DNA from: Chamaecyparis obtusa
Lineage: Eukaryota > Streptophyta > Pinopsida > Cupressales > Cupressaceae
Direction: 5' to 3'
DNA: 64,000 nucleotides
Assembly: GCA_027943335.1 (NCBI GenBank)
Contig: BSBK01001537.1
Location: 327,501-391,500, forward strand
In this document: positions 31,321 to 43,430 of the stretch, piece after piece
Numbering within the stretch: position 1 is the stretch's first letter
Layout of the letters: each line of letters begins with the position of its first letter
Notes under the pieces: generated by a model
What the model saw: only the letters and a program-made list of their open reading frames with translations
The model's database searches: none
What the model was told of the DNA's origin: nothing
Program-made: the position numbers and the translations under genes

Positions 31321-31605
31321 TGTTTTCCCTCTCGGGTCAACAAGAATAGTTGCATAAACACACATTAACTGATAAACATGAACACAGGAAAGTATTGCAA
31401 TTCGGTAAACATAAAGTACTCAGAAAACCAAATCATAAATCGTCCTATTCCCAATCTGAGCAAAGTATACATAAAGCCTCCGAAGGGACACGACCGAAAC
31501 GTCGCGTCGTAACGGTTCACACTCTCGGTGCTAACCGCCAAGATTAACATAACTTAACATAAGTTTATTACATAACTCCCGTACATACAAAATATACCGA
31601 CAACA
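31321..31605 (-). repeat. 5' LTR of element E (right copy)
   Basis: 285 bases identical to 21429-21713 and followed by the second tcctt duplication. Confidence 0.97.
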
Positions 31606-31781
31606 TCCTTGTTGACTGCTCACTGAGGCCAAGAGGGCTCTGGTTCCAACCAACTCTTGGACTTAGTGTGGATATTGCTTCGGGCAGACCTACCATGTTT
31701 CTTCCTCCAAGCCCTAATGTGTTTGTATAATACTATAGATTATATGAATGTGATGTGTTTTGGTCTAACCCTAATAATTGG

Positions 31782-31825
<44 letters not shown>

Positions 31826-32457
31826 TGTTGAAAGACATTTCAATTGGTAAAATTATATCTCTTACTATCTTACATTTCTTATTTTAATGGAATTTGTGAT
31901 TTTAGGGCAAGACTTAGGGAAATCCCAAAAAGGGGACATTACATATTTTTCTCTTGTGAACTTATGAGAAGTTCATAATTTAAAAATCACTTGAAATAGC
32001 AAACCTTGTAACTTCCCAAAAAATGATTTTATTTTATTTTACTTTTGGCGGCAACTTAAGTCTATTAATAATATTAAAAGAAACATAACTAAACTATGAT
32101 TTGCCCAAAAGATAATCATTTGTGATGACCTTATTTAATTAATTAAATTATTCCCTCTCCAAATCGCCAAATTTGCCCGCAAGAATGAAATGGGCTAAAG
32201 GGTTCCCTCTGAACACCTAGGTTGAAGAAGGGAACATCATCCTTGAGTTTGCCTAGGATCCCTTGGGCACCCTAGGCAAATTCGAGAGGACCCAAGTGCT
32301 GCCCAAATATGAAAGAAACAAAAATATTCATCTATTTTTTTTTAATAAACAAAAAACTGCCAAATACCTAATGTTACCCTTAAGTGATACAATTGTGAAA
32401 ATGGCATGTACCATGAAGTTTGTGTTGTTTCAGAGGTCTTAATTTGGGCTTGGTGGT

Positions 32458-32565
32458 GGAAGCTTTGCCCCTTGACCTTGTTAGGGCCGTTTTCTCTAGA
32501 TACCCATTGGCGGTGCTGCCCCTTAACCCCATTGGGGATATTGCCCTCAGATCTCCACTAATTTT
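32458..32565. repeat. Decayed GC-rich TGCCCC...GACCCC repeat
   Basis: About four degenerate units of 24-26 bases with TGCCCCTTGACC and TGCCCCTTAACCCC, in reverse orientation to the triple repeat of element E at 24356-24425. Confidence 0.65.
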
Positions 32566-32980
32566 TGGGATCTCTTGTCACATAAGAAACTTGATTACAA
32601 TGAGGGGGTGATGAGAGATTAGTATCTAACTCTTAAGTATGTTGACTTAGATGTTATTGTCTCACAACTCTCCAATAATTTCTTTAGAATGATATATTAT
32701 AGACATTGGATATATTTAATTAATTAGTGAAGATATGATTCAAGATTAATGATGCAGATTGATGGAAGTGTGATAGTGTTAGGTTGAAATGTGGAAGTGG
32801 ATTTTAAGTGCCTACAATAGAATAACATTATTTGGATGCTTTCTTATGTTTTGGGTTTTATGTAGGAAGATATGTAGTACCTTGTAGGAAATAAAATTGA
32901 CATGAAACTTCTTCATGATTCGGTAGGATCACTTTGCAATGGGTAGTTGGTTAAGTCATTTTCCTTTGTTGTCTCTAAAG

Positions 32981-33290
32981 TTATGATTTTCATTTAGGAG
33001 TCTAAGTGACCAAAACAATTAAGCCTCCAACACATTGCTGAAGATGAGTAAAAAAGTAAGGAAAAAGAAGAGCAATATCAAAAAAATATACAGATATTGG
33101 TTGAGAGGTCAGTAATAGTCTAGATGTATTCGTTATGATTTTCATTTAGGAGACTAAGCGACCAAAACAATTAAGCCCCCAACACATTGCTAATAGGGAA
33201 CACGAGTAAAAAGGTAAGGAAGAAGAAGAGCAATATCAAAAAATTTTACAGATATTGGTTGAGAGGTCAGTAATATTTTAGATGAATTCT
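32981..33290. repeat. Tandem duplication, unit about 152 bases
   Basis: Unit 1 (32981-33132) and unit 2 (33133 to about 33290) both begin TTATGATTTTCATTTAGGAG and share GATATTGGTTGAGAGGTCAG, with scattered differences. Confidence 0.88.
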
Positions 33291-33889
33291 TAAACATGAA
33301 GAAGCCCAGGCTAATAATGTTGGATCCAAGAAGGAAGAAAGCTTAAACTTAAATGGGACGTTGGAGAAAATGGCAAGAAACTGTGTAGGAGTTCTAGTAA
33401 TAGTGCTTTGGATGCAATTTCATTTGAGCACAATGTCTAGACTGTAGATTCTATGCCAAATCATAAAAAGGGAGACAATCACTTAAAATAGTGTTGAGGA
33501 GACTCTCTTTGTCATTAATGACATTTAAGTCATTGAAATTCATCTCTAATCTATATGGGCTCAATAAGATGAATCTCTCATGGTTGAGTTGTTTAGAGTC
33601 TAGGGGATAAGATGTATGATAATGCCACTACGTTGCCCTTAGAGAGTAGTCTTTGAAGGTGTATGGCATTAGAAGCAAGCGCGAGTCAACTTGTTTAACT
33701 TTTTTAATCACATCAGAAGCTCTTGGTTTTTGATGCAAGAACATCCTGGGCATATGGCAGTCAGCATCGATCAAAAAAATATTCAGTTTGTTTGCTTTGA
33801 GTTTTTTCCATGATTGTTGGCTCTGGTTTACTGTTCAGTTAGCAATGATAAACAAGTTAAATATGGTCTCTGCTCTCTGATGGTCGGCT

Positions 33890-34620
33890 GATTAAGCTAA
33901 GAGCTATGGTTCAAGGCACGAACATCCATCAAATCATAAAGGATAAAATTTTGTCAGATGTTCTAGTTGCAACTGTCTGTGTATACATGTATGCAAGAAA
34001 CATAGAAAAGGCCAGTGAACTATTTGACAGAATGCCTTATCAAAATATAGTCTCATGGATCAAAATGATTGGAGGATGCACAAAATCGATTCGTCAAAAA
34101 GACTCAAGATATTTTCAAAGTCAAATTCCACAAACTTGACCTGCATCCTCACGGTTTGTAGAAGCTTGTATTGGAACAGGGAATGGGTCTCCATTGAATC
34201 CTAAAAGACTTTAGAAACTTGCAAACTAAAACAATTGGTAATGCCCTATTGGATATGTATGCAAATGTGGAAGCATAGACCTGGTACGTGGACTGCAGGT
34301 ATGCACAAAATGAATTTGTTGAAAAGGCGTTAGAAACTGTCAAACAAGTGCATTTGCTAGATGTTTGAAACCAGACTTCACAATCCTTTTTCAGAGTCCA
34401 CCTAACTTGTGCGAAAATGGGGGCTTTGAAACCACATCCACCCAAGCTTAATGAAATGGGGAAATTTTGTCAGATGTAGTTACAACTACCCTGGTAGGCA
34501 TACATGCAAAATGTGGAACCATAAATAGGCATTCGAACTGTTTGACCAGTGCCTCAAAAATGTGTTGTCTCATGGATCACAACAATTGCAGGGCAACCTT
34601 TGACAACTCCTTGCAGCCTA
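33890..34620 (+). pseudogene. PPR protein fragment, decayed
   Basis: 33906-34130 encodes a PPR-like stretch: VQGTNIHQIIKDKILSDV followed by KASELFDRMPYQNIVSW. After a break, further repeat relics follow in changing frames (CKCGSIDLVRG near 34260-34300; SDVVTTTLVGIHAKCGTI near 34470-34525). Pentatricopeptide proteins bind organellar RNA. This piece has stops and shifts, no start region and only about four repeats, so it is a dead fragment, probably retro-copied or duplicated into the intron. Confidence 0.75.
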
Positions 34621-36077
34621 TAATGGGAGTCTTGAAGCAAGGTACGAAATGAGAAGGCCTTGAAACTTTGGCAAAACTACAATGTTGACAGGTGTAAGAA
34701 ACCTGATCAGCTTCCCTTTCTCATGCAACGAAGGAATAATTGGAGGCGTCTTGAGGAATGCCATGAAGGAGTCTTGGAAGGTGGAGGGACATGGTGGGAA
34801 GTAAGGAAGAAGATGAAGGAAGGAGTAGAAAATAAAGGGGAAGCCTGCCCAAGAAATTGGTGTGTGGCTGTGAGGTGAGTGGAAGCAGCGAAGAAAGAGA
34901 TTGGGGGGCATTGTGGGCTACTCAAGAAAGAAGCAGTAACGACCTAGAGGGTGAAGCAAAACTATTGCAGGAGATATGTGTGTGTGAGAGAGAGGGCAAG
35001 TATGAAGATTGAGAGGCCATTGAAGGCCGTATTTGTAAATATTGTTTGCAAATTTGATATGAATAAAATTGTCATTTGTTGTTGCAATCTAATTGTTTCA
35101 CTGAGAACAGAGAGTCTCTGTTTTGGCTCTGTTATTTGGAGTTTTGAATTGAATGTTGCTGAGCAGGAGTACCTCTTGCATCATTTTTACTGGAAGGAAC
35201 ACATATTTAAAAATTTGAAATATAACTAATGTGTCAAGTTGATTGTCTAGTGAGGCAAATGAAATATTTTGTCTAGATTTTGGGTCTATAACACAAGGAA
35301 GGCCTAGGCATTTGAAGATGCGTGATATTATGAGCTACGAGCATACGAAAAATAGATGAAAATAAATTGGTTTTTAAGTTTTTGGGTATAAAAGAAATAT
35401 TCTTTTGTATTTAAGGTTTTAGATTCTTTATATTATGCTAATGTCTAATGACTGAGCTTATTTTCTCCTGTTTTGATATATACATAGATTTATTTGGTAG
35501 CTGACCTCGGACACCACCTTATGGTTCATTTCTTTGATTAGATATCTGATATAAGTTCTATGGAGTATCTTGCAATTCTTGTTCATTCTATGTGGGTAAG
35601 CTACAGTTCCAAAACTTTGGGGTTAGGATTTTCAAATTGGTGTGATACAAAGATTCAAAATGCTTCATCACCGATCTGATGGTCTTAGAATAGAGCTTAA
35701 GTTTTTGTCACTAAAATAATAAAATTGCAAGAGGTACATACCCTTAGCTATGAAATTTTCTTGTCTCATAGAGGGTTGTTTGTTAGTAAGTACTGCTTCA
35801 ACTCTTTCTCAGTCCTGTGATAACCTAGGAATGACCCTTAAAGTTCCAATATTTTAGGCTTTGTTCCTAGTGCTCTCTAGGGTAATAGAAGCAAAGAAAC
35901 TTTTAAGAGATGCATTTTCAGATTGTTATTCTGTTCATCAAAGTAATAGCTTTATCTTTGGTTATATCACTGAAAATATTCACGTGAGTGTACAGGAATT
36001 ATTAATCTTGGTTCTGTTTAATCTGTAACTTCACTTCTATATAGCTGATAATGCTATCTTGTTGAATTTGGATGCAG

Positions 36078-36285
36078 TCGAGACAGTTCTGTAATGGCAG
36101 TTTCATTATCCACAAATGTGATCAAGCTTTATTCTCCAATGACTAGCCAATACTTGGGAGACATTATTGGTCACGAGGGAACAATAAGTGAAATTTCATT
36201 CTCAGATGTGAACTCTCCACAACTGTTGCATTCTTGCTCTGTTGATGGTACTATCAGGGCATGGGACACAAGAAACCGGCAACAG
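36078..36285 (+). CDS. WDR89: WDR89-like WD40 protein, internal exon
   Basis: 208-base exon between an acceptor (GATGCAG, ending 36077) and a donor (CAG then GTTAGT at 36286). After one leftover base the frame is open for 69 codons and contains DSSVMAVSLSTNVIKLYSP, then GHEGTISEISFSD and CSVDGTIRAWDTRN. The last is a canonical WD-repeat end with the His/Asp and Trp-Asp positions kept. The order and spacing fit the N-terminal WD repeats of WDR89 proteins, a little-studied nuclear or cytosolic WD40 family. The exon shows no damage although both neighbouring introns are full of transposons. The next exon in frame is at 56216. Gene assignment rests on memory of the family, not on a search. Confidence 0.8.
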
Positions 36286-37854
36286 GTTAGTTAATAGGTA
36301 TATGCATATGCTTTCAGTTTGCTTTTATGAAAGGCAAGTTCTGGTTTCTTTCACTGGTTTACAATATTTGTGCTTGTGCATTGAGCCACACTTCAAAATA
36401 GTTATCATTGTGACACTAAAAAGGAACTGATTATATTTAAGGAGACTTGCTATCAAATCTTTGAGCCTTGAATGACCATATGTTCCTTTGAAAGCCCTTC
36501 TATACTTTCTGCCATCTTGAAATAATGGGAAAGTATTAGGTTATATGCGGACCAGTCCAATACCTGCTGGGGACAAGACCTTTGTCAAAACTAGATAATT
36601 TCTGCATTCCTGGTGAAATAGTTTTTTGCTTCTCTCTGTTTGTGAAGGTGAAGGTATATTTGCAGACTCTGCTCATGGCTTTGGTGGCCATCAGCAACAA
36701 AAACTAGCTGTTATTTTTTAAATTTTAAATAAAAAATATTTATGAATATTTTGTTATAAAAGTAAATTTTTATTTAAATAAATAGCCTTTATGTTTTTAG
36801 TTTTTAAATAAAAACAATTATTAAATTTTTTAATTTTTTATTATAAAAGCAAAGGTTTTATTAAATATGTAATCACAGAAATATGTTACAGATGTTACTT
36901 GCAGATCTGAAAACCCCTACGGCGGTAATTTTTGAGTTATGACAAATTTATGATTAGACTAGACTCATTTATTCTTTTTTTTGGGTGATTATGGGTTTTC
37001 TTCTGAGCTTCACAAAGTTTTTTCTGAAGTTCCATGTTTTAGTCTAAATTTTGGGCTGTTGAGTTTGTGTCGAGTCCATTCCAACTGATTAAACTTATTG
37101 ATGCCTAGCTTTGAACAACTTTTAAACTTGTAGTCAAATTTTTTCCCAGACTCTTTAGTTCATTAGAAATTATTGTAGAGGATAGCAAATCATTTGTGGG
37201 CATTAATATGCTTTAGAGAGGCAGACATGTAAAAATAAGCAATTGAAGTGTAGAGATAATTTCAGAATTGAATTGTAAATAAATAGGGAGAACGATAATA
37301 TAACAAAGTTTGTGGGGTAAGTACTTTAAAAGTTGAGTTTGTTCCAGGTTGGAAGCTATTGGAAACTCCAAAGCCTCTTAACCAATCAGTACTATAAAAT
37401 AATCATTTAGGAGATTCTTTCTTGGTTGTCAACTTGAATATCACATTTAGCAGGCTTCTTGAGCTTGGAGTGTCTTTTTGTACTGTTGAACAACCAATTC
37501 ACCAATTTCCCCTACCATGCTTGGCTTGTACTTGGTTTGGATTTGGGGCCAATCATTTGTGGATCCAAATAGGGTGTGGGAAAAACATGATGGCTTCATC
37601 CTGGATGACCCTAAGAAGAACTTGAAGGAATCCAGTTGAACCTTTCATGAACCCTTGTGCAAAAACTTGCTTATAATTTATTTATTTATTAATTTTTTTA
37701 ATTTTTCTGACTTCAACTATATGACAACATATTTGTGGTAAGCATGCAAAAACAATCTCTAGAAATTATTGTTTGAAGATGATGTCGCTGTTCCATTTGG
37801 CCATAACCATTCACTTGCCATTGTAAGTCCGCTGTTACTTGGTAGGTGCCCTTT
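36286..37854 (+). other. Intron sequence between WD40 exon and element K
   Basis: AT-rich intron. No coding or repeat structure that I can name beyond short A/T runs near 36710-36870. Confidence 0.55.
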
Positions 37855-38469
37855 TGTAATGTCCTTTAGTTTTACATGAGATTACAATAATAATAAATAA
37901 TAGTAAATTAGAATATAAAAATAAAATAAAATATAATATAATTATAAAATAAAAAATTAAAGTTTAATTAAAAGTCAAGGGGCATGTGAAGAATAATGAG
38001 TACGACCATTGAAGGAAAAAGACATAAAAGAGATACCAACCAAGGAGAAGAAAGCATCATGGGCAGAATACATTTTATATTTGTTTGTCACCACTTGTAA
38101 AGTATGAATCAATATTTTAACAGTCCGATGACAAAACCCTCTAGGACTGAAATTGAATTTCAGAAATCCTTAATTTCTCTTGTCAAGTTAGTGGACTAAA
38201 ACCCCTGACATAGGCAGAAATTAGAAACATTTCGAAGACTTTATACAAAGGGATACAACTTCAAATGTGAAAGAAGAATTACAGAAGAGGCTAAAGGATT
38301 AATTTATAGTTTTAGACATACATTATAAGCTTTAAATCCATGTATATAATCGAAATTCAAATTATAATTTTTAGGATAAGTTTATATTTATATTAACTAT
38401 GCAATCATTATTGTGAGTCAGGGTTATTTATTTTAGGAAAAATAAGGATTTTAAAATAGGACGTTACCA
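37855..38469 (+). repeat. 5' LTR of element K
   Basis: TGTAATGTCC to GGACGTTACCA. Aligns along its length with 53132-53744. Confidence 0.82.
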
Positions 38470-38913
38470 ATGACATCAAAGCTTTGATCTTGCCAGCCTG
38501 CAGGGTAAAACTAACATGTTGGATGCATTTCAGTCTAAAACTAACAGAGACATGAGGTCTAAAAGGAAGATGGAAATGAACGGTTCTATAGAGGCCCAAT
38601 ACAATATTTCTCAACCAAGATTCTTGCAAAAATAAGAGGACAGAGATTTTGTTCAAGAGTTATTGATGAAAATAAAGGAGGACAAAGGAAGGTACAAGCT
38701 TGAGGTCCCCAAAATCTTTGATCAATATCAAAGTTTGCCAAATGATTTCAACACTAGTGTTCCCTTTGATGAGTACTTGGAGGCGCTTGGGAACCATTTT
38801 CTTGACAAACGAGGCCTATTGTTAATTTTAGATCAGAATATATGGCTTTTAATTTTCTTTTCAAAATCCAATATATATATAATCTCAATATATATATATA
38901 TATATATTTAATC

Positions 38914-38970
<57 letters not shown>

Positions 38971-39123
38971 TATAGTAATAGATATATATAAATATATTAA
39001 TAATCAATATTGTGCTGATTGGATGAATGAGATTTCTATTTAGTGTTGTCTATACTTATCTTTATTCGATCATGAGAGGTCTATATATATGTGGAGACAT
39101 GTTGATGAAGAGACTTGTCTCCA

Positions 39124-39356
39124 TATTACAAAGTAATTGGCAAAATAGTTGCTTATATTAACAGAGATCAATAGATCAATATATACAAATGAACAAATGA
39201 TGTTTCCTTAGGAAACGATCGTGAAGAATAGAAACTTTCTATTCTTAGTGTCAACTAACTAAATATTAGAAACATTCTAATATTTACAATACATTACTAA
39301 TAGATTAACCATTAAATAATAACAGACAATAATAGAAACTATCTATTATCGTAATA
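39124..39356 (-). repeat. 3' LTR of element H
   Basis: 233 bases, TATTAC to GTAATA. The exact boundary is set by the ctcca duplication and by the flanking polypurine tract. Confidence 0.92.
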
Positions 39357-42300
39357 CCCTCCCTTAATGGTTGCTCTATCCACTACACCAAGCTGTCCTC
39401 TGAATTTGACAAACTTCTTTGGACCAAGAGGCTTGGTGAGAATGTTTGTAGTTTGATCCTCTGTAGGAATGTACTGCAAGTGTATAGTCCTGTCTTCAAC
39501 CAGTTGTTGAATGTAGTGACAATGAACATCTACATGCTTGGTTCTTTCATGGAAGACCGGATTGCGGGCTAACTTGATAACGCCTTCGTTATCAACAAAC
39601 AAAGTTGTCGGGTCTGCTGGGGACACCTACATATCCCCAAGCATCCGACAAAGCCAAACAACTTCACAACCTGCCTTGATTGTTCCTCTGTATTCGGCCT
39701 TTGTGGAGGAGAGAGAAACTGCCTGCTACTTCTTACTGGTCCATGTGATGGCACTGGATCCCAAACTGAACACATATCCAGAAGTTGACTTTTTATTATC
39801 AACAAACCCTACCCAATCTTAATATGTGAAACCACTGAGTCTAGGATTAGAACTCCGAGAGTAAAGGAGTCCATAATCAGTAGTGCCCTTCACATAACGA
39901 AGCACACACTTGGCTGCCATCCAATGATCAACCTTGGGAGCTATCATAAAGCGTGAGATGTAGGTGATTGCAAAGCTGATATTAGGTCTAGTAGCAGAGA
40001 GGTAGATGAGGCTGCCTACTAGTTCCCTGTATGAAGTATCATCAACGGGAGGAGAATCGGACTTTGTTGATAACTTTAGACTTTTCTCCATGGGTGTAGA
40101 TGCAGGTTTGCAATCTTGCATACAAAATTTGTCCAACAGAGCTCTGGCATATTTGGACTGAGAAATGAATAGACCAATAGACTGTTGTCAAACTTCAACA
40201 CCTAGGCAGTAATGCATGAGCCCAAGGTCAGTCATATCAAAAGACTGGCATAAATTCTGTTTGATTCCCTGAATCAAAGATGTTGAACTGCCAGTGATGA
40301 TCAAATCATCCACATAAATAACCAGAAGGATGATGTCATTGTCAGTAGTCTTGATGTAGAAATTTGAGTCTGATGAACTCCTCTGGAAGCCTTGATCATT
40401 AAGATACTTATCAATTTTCATGTAACATGCTCTGGGGGCCTGCTTCTAACCATAGAGAGCTTTCACTAGTCTGAGAACCTGGTGTTCTTTACCAACAACC
40501 TTGAAACCAGGAGGTTGCATCATGTAGATCTCTTCCTGTAGGTCACCATTCAGGAAAGCACTCTTGACGTCCATCTGATGGACCTTCCAGCCAAACTGTG
40601 CTGCCATGACTAGGACTAATCTGATAGTGCTCATCTTTGCTATAGGAGCAAAGGTCTCCTCATAATCAATGCCCTGATGCTGAGAAAAACCCTTCGCAAC
40701 TAAATGAGCCTTGTACTTATCCAAAGTACCATTAGACTTGTATTTGATTTTATAGACCCATTTGCAACCACTGGGTTTCTTCTCTGATGGAAGATCAGAA
40801 AGGACCCAGGTGTTATGCTTCAACAGGCTTTGGTGTTCAGATGTCATGGGCTGTTCCCACTTTGGAATTCCTTTAGCCTCTGAGTATGTTTGAGGTTCAA
40901 ACACACTGCAAATGTTTTCCATGAGAGCAAAATTAACTCTTTGTAGGTTTGCTCTTCTTCCGAGCTGTCCTCCCATCGATGAGTTCATCATCCCGAAGAT
41001 CAGAAAGTGTCTTGGCCCACCACTTAGCCCGGAGAGAAGGACCAACATTCGCATCAAGAGATGCTCTATGATCAGGTTCCTCATCAGAATAATCCGCATC
41101 AAACTCAGGTGAAGCATCTGCATATATGGGTGATCCTATAGGAGAGACTGGAGGTGTCTGGACAAGAATTATCGGTATAATTAGAGCTACTAGAGCCCTC
41201 CCATCAGGTGGATGTAATGGAAGTCTAACTCCCAAATCATGAGCCTTCATAGGGTGATCGACTGGATCAAGAACAGGAGCAATGGGAATGAATGGTCCTC
41301 GCTACTCATTAAAAACTACATCACGACTGTACAGCAGATGAGAAGTCTCAGTGTCGATCAAGCAGTAGGCTTTGTGAAGACTATTGTATCCAACAAGCAT
41401 GAGTTTTTGACTCTTGGCATCCAAGTTGGTGCGTGATGCATCAGGGATCCAAACATAGGCAAGAGAGCCAAAAACCTTTAGGTGACTGATTTTGGGCTTG
41501 CGACCTGATCAAGCCTCTTTCGGAGTCTTACCTTTGACCACCACAGTGGGTGACCGGTTCAAAAGGTAAACTACAGTGTTAACTGCTTCTGCCTAGAACT
41601 TCTTTGGAACATGTCTGTGTTCTAGCATGGATCGAGTCATGTTGGTGATTGTTCTGTTCCGACGTTCAACTACACTTTTTGGTTGTGGTGTGTGGTTAAC
41701 TGGCGTTTGATGCCATGAATATCACAAAAGCTAGAGAATTCAGTAGAACAAAATTCCCCCCCATTATTTGTCCTAAGAGCAATAATAGATTTCTCGACTC
41801 TTTTTCAACTAGAGGTTTAAACTTCTGAAATATAGGAAATACATCTGATTTCTTTTTAAGAAAATATACCCATATTTTTCTACTGAAATCATCAACAAAC
41901 AACAAAAAATACCTAGACCCAAGAACAGAGGGAGTAGTCATAGGGCCGCAGATATCGGCATGAACAAGCTGAAGTACTTGAGAAGTGCGCCATGAATCGC
42001 CAACAGGAAAAGGTGTGCGATGTTGCTTCCTAGCCTGACATGCATCATAAACTCCAAGCTGAGTTTGAATCTCTGGCAATTTGAGAACAAGCTCTTCTCG
42101 AGCAAGCTGAGAGAGATAATGCACATTCAAGTGCCCATATCGCTGATGCCAAAGTAAGTTGACAGAAGATCGCCGAGGAGCCATAGCTAGGTCTTGAGAA
42201 TCCCCAGAATCAACAAGTCTAAAAAGACCATGATCCTCAAGGCCAATTGGAACAACAGACTGAGTATCCCTATCAGTGATGGTGCACTGATGTGAACCGA

Positions 42301-42720
42301 AGGTGATATCCAACCGTGGAGAATGTCGCAACATCTGACTGATTGAGAGTAGATTGAGTTCCATCCTTGGAACATAGTACACATCGAGGAAAATGATATT
42401 CCTCCCAGCAGATTGAATCTGAATGTTGCCTTTGCTGACAACAGTGTACTCTTCCCCTCCACCAAAAATAATTGAATCTGAGAAAGGCTGGTAGTCAGTG
42501 AACCAGTCTTTGCGGTGGGTGAAATGATGAGAGGCACCTGAATCAATGTACTAGGTAGACGATTTCACATGATTTGTAGGTCTTTTAGCCATGAAGGCGT
42601 AAAAGGAAGATTCTGTCTGCTCAGTGTGCTCTGTGTTAGCTTTGGGTTGCGAACCAGATTGATTTCCCTCCAACAATATGTTTGTCAGTGATGCCATTGC
42701 ATGTTTTCCAAAAAACATGA
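39339..42720 (-). pseudogene. pol of element H: protease, integrase, RT, RNase H
   Basis: Blocks in - strand order. Protease with YIDSGASHHFTHR (about 42550-42510). Integrase with pre-integrase zinc region (LLWHQRYGHLNVHYL, CQARKQHRTPF) and core (LVHADICGPM, FVDDFSRKIWVYF; 42382-41696), continuing to about 41300. Reverse transcriptase (41000-40190) with CKWVYKIKYKSNG, VHQMDVKSAFLNG and the catalytic YVDDLIIT. A late RT block has TSYRELVGSLIYL (about 40070). RNase H is at about 39820-39400, with VDNEGVIKLARNP and ILTKPL at the end. A TAG directly before the protease and several shifts (for example near 41290 and 40430) break the single frame expected of copia elements. It cannot act alone now. 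Confidence 0.9.
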
Positions 42721-42741
42721 ATATTTGAGATGACACAAACT

Positions 42742-43225
42742 TTGAGGCAAAAAATCGAAGAACCAAAAAAAGTGGAGAAGCACCCAAAAGAGAGTTCAAA
42801 AAACCCAGAAAGAATATGTAATCGGAATTTGAATCCGTTGGCTCGAAAATTGGGCCACCCAAAAAATGTGACAACCCATTTGAGATCTCGAAAAACCCAC
42901 CAAGAATCTGAAATAAAAAAAAAATTCGAGTTCAAAAAATAGGGTTTCGAGCAAAAACAGCCCTGGCTGCAAAAAAAGTTAAATGGCAGCCATGAATAGA
43001 GATTTGTTGCAGAAAACTCTGACGAAGACCCAGAAAAAATCCAATTGACCCAGAAAAATCCGATGAAGACCCATAAGAGATCTAAAAAAACCCCAGAAGG
43101 AATCTGAAATCAGAATAAATTTTTGACGATATAGAATTTGAGGCACGAAAATCGAGGTACCCAAAAATTCTGACGACAACCCAATTGAGATCTCAAAAAA
43201 CCCACAAGGAATTTTCTTTTCGACT
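42742..43225. repeat. Imperfect repeats in the 5' leader of H
   Basis: About four degenerate copies of a unit of some 75-95 bases sharing GAGATCTCRAAAAACCCA and ACCCAAAAAATNTGACRACAACCCA (as seen on the + strand). They fill the place where leader and gag would stand. Confidence 0.7.
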
Positions 43226-43418
43226 TGAATTGAAGGGTCAAAACCCTAGTTGAAAATGCAAAAACCCTAGCGGCTATGAACGAACCAGAACTTGATGCTG
43301 AAAAAAACAAATTCCTGCAAACAGATTTTTGAACACACTTGGGGCAAAAAAGCTTCAAAAATCTTGAACTAATAATTTCAAAAAAGAAATTAAAATTTTT
43401 CGAAGAGGCCAGGAATTT

Positions 43419-43430
43419 GCTCTGATACCA
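43419..43430 (-). other. Primer binding site of element H (tRNA-iMet type)
   Basis: The - strand reads TGGTATCAGAGC directly next to the LTR end GTAATA, which confirms the unusual terminus. Confidence 0.92.

Larger units (their letters stand above)
21429..31605 (-). mobile_element. Element E: young, near-complete Ty3/gypsy element (Tat/Athila-like)
   Basis: Two 285-base LTRs identical at every base I compared, the perfect duplication tcctt (21424-21428 and 31606-31610), a primer site fitting tRNA-Asp, a polypurine tract, and an uninterrupted gag-pol frame on the - strand. There is no chromodomain. A leader ORF precedes gag-pol, and a third ORF follows pol after a structured 1-kb gap. These traits fit the non-chromoviral Tat/Athila branch. 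Total length is 10,177 bases. Identical LTRs imply a very recent insertion, and the polymerase could still be active. Confidence 0.95.
423..31943 (+). mobile_element. Element A: Ty3/gypsy chromovirus, host of a nested cluster
   Basis: The order on the + strand is 5' LTR (423-3598), tRNA-iMet primer site (3601), gag (from 3649), zinc finger and protease (10752-11354), reverse transcriptase, RNase H, integrase and chromodomain (17425-20539), polypurine tract (20502-20514) and 3' LTR (20515-31943). The reading is interrupted by insertions B, C, D and E. Removing them rejoins the parts: gag stops at 4604 and continues at 10757, and the protease stops at 11354 and continues at 17425. The LTRs are clearly diverged from each other and every gene has stops or shifts, so A is old and dead. 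The LTRs without inserts are about 1258 and 1247 bases. No matching target duplication is visible (ctgca on the left, tattt on the right). Confidence 0.88.
20515..31943 (+). repeat. 3' LTR of element A, split by element E
   Basis: 20515-21428 and 31611-31943 together form an LTR of about 1247 bases matching the 5' LTR. It ends AGGGGACATTACA. Element E is inserted at 21428. Confidence 0.88.
31944..36077 (+). other. Intron sequence before the first visible WD40 exon
   Basis: AT-rich sequence with no intact gene. It contains a decayed GC repeat (32458-32565), a 152-base tandem duplication (32981-33290) and a PPR pseudogene (33890-34620). The preceding exon of the WD40 gene is not visible here and presumably lies left of the window. 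Confidence 0.6.
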
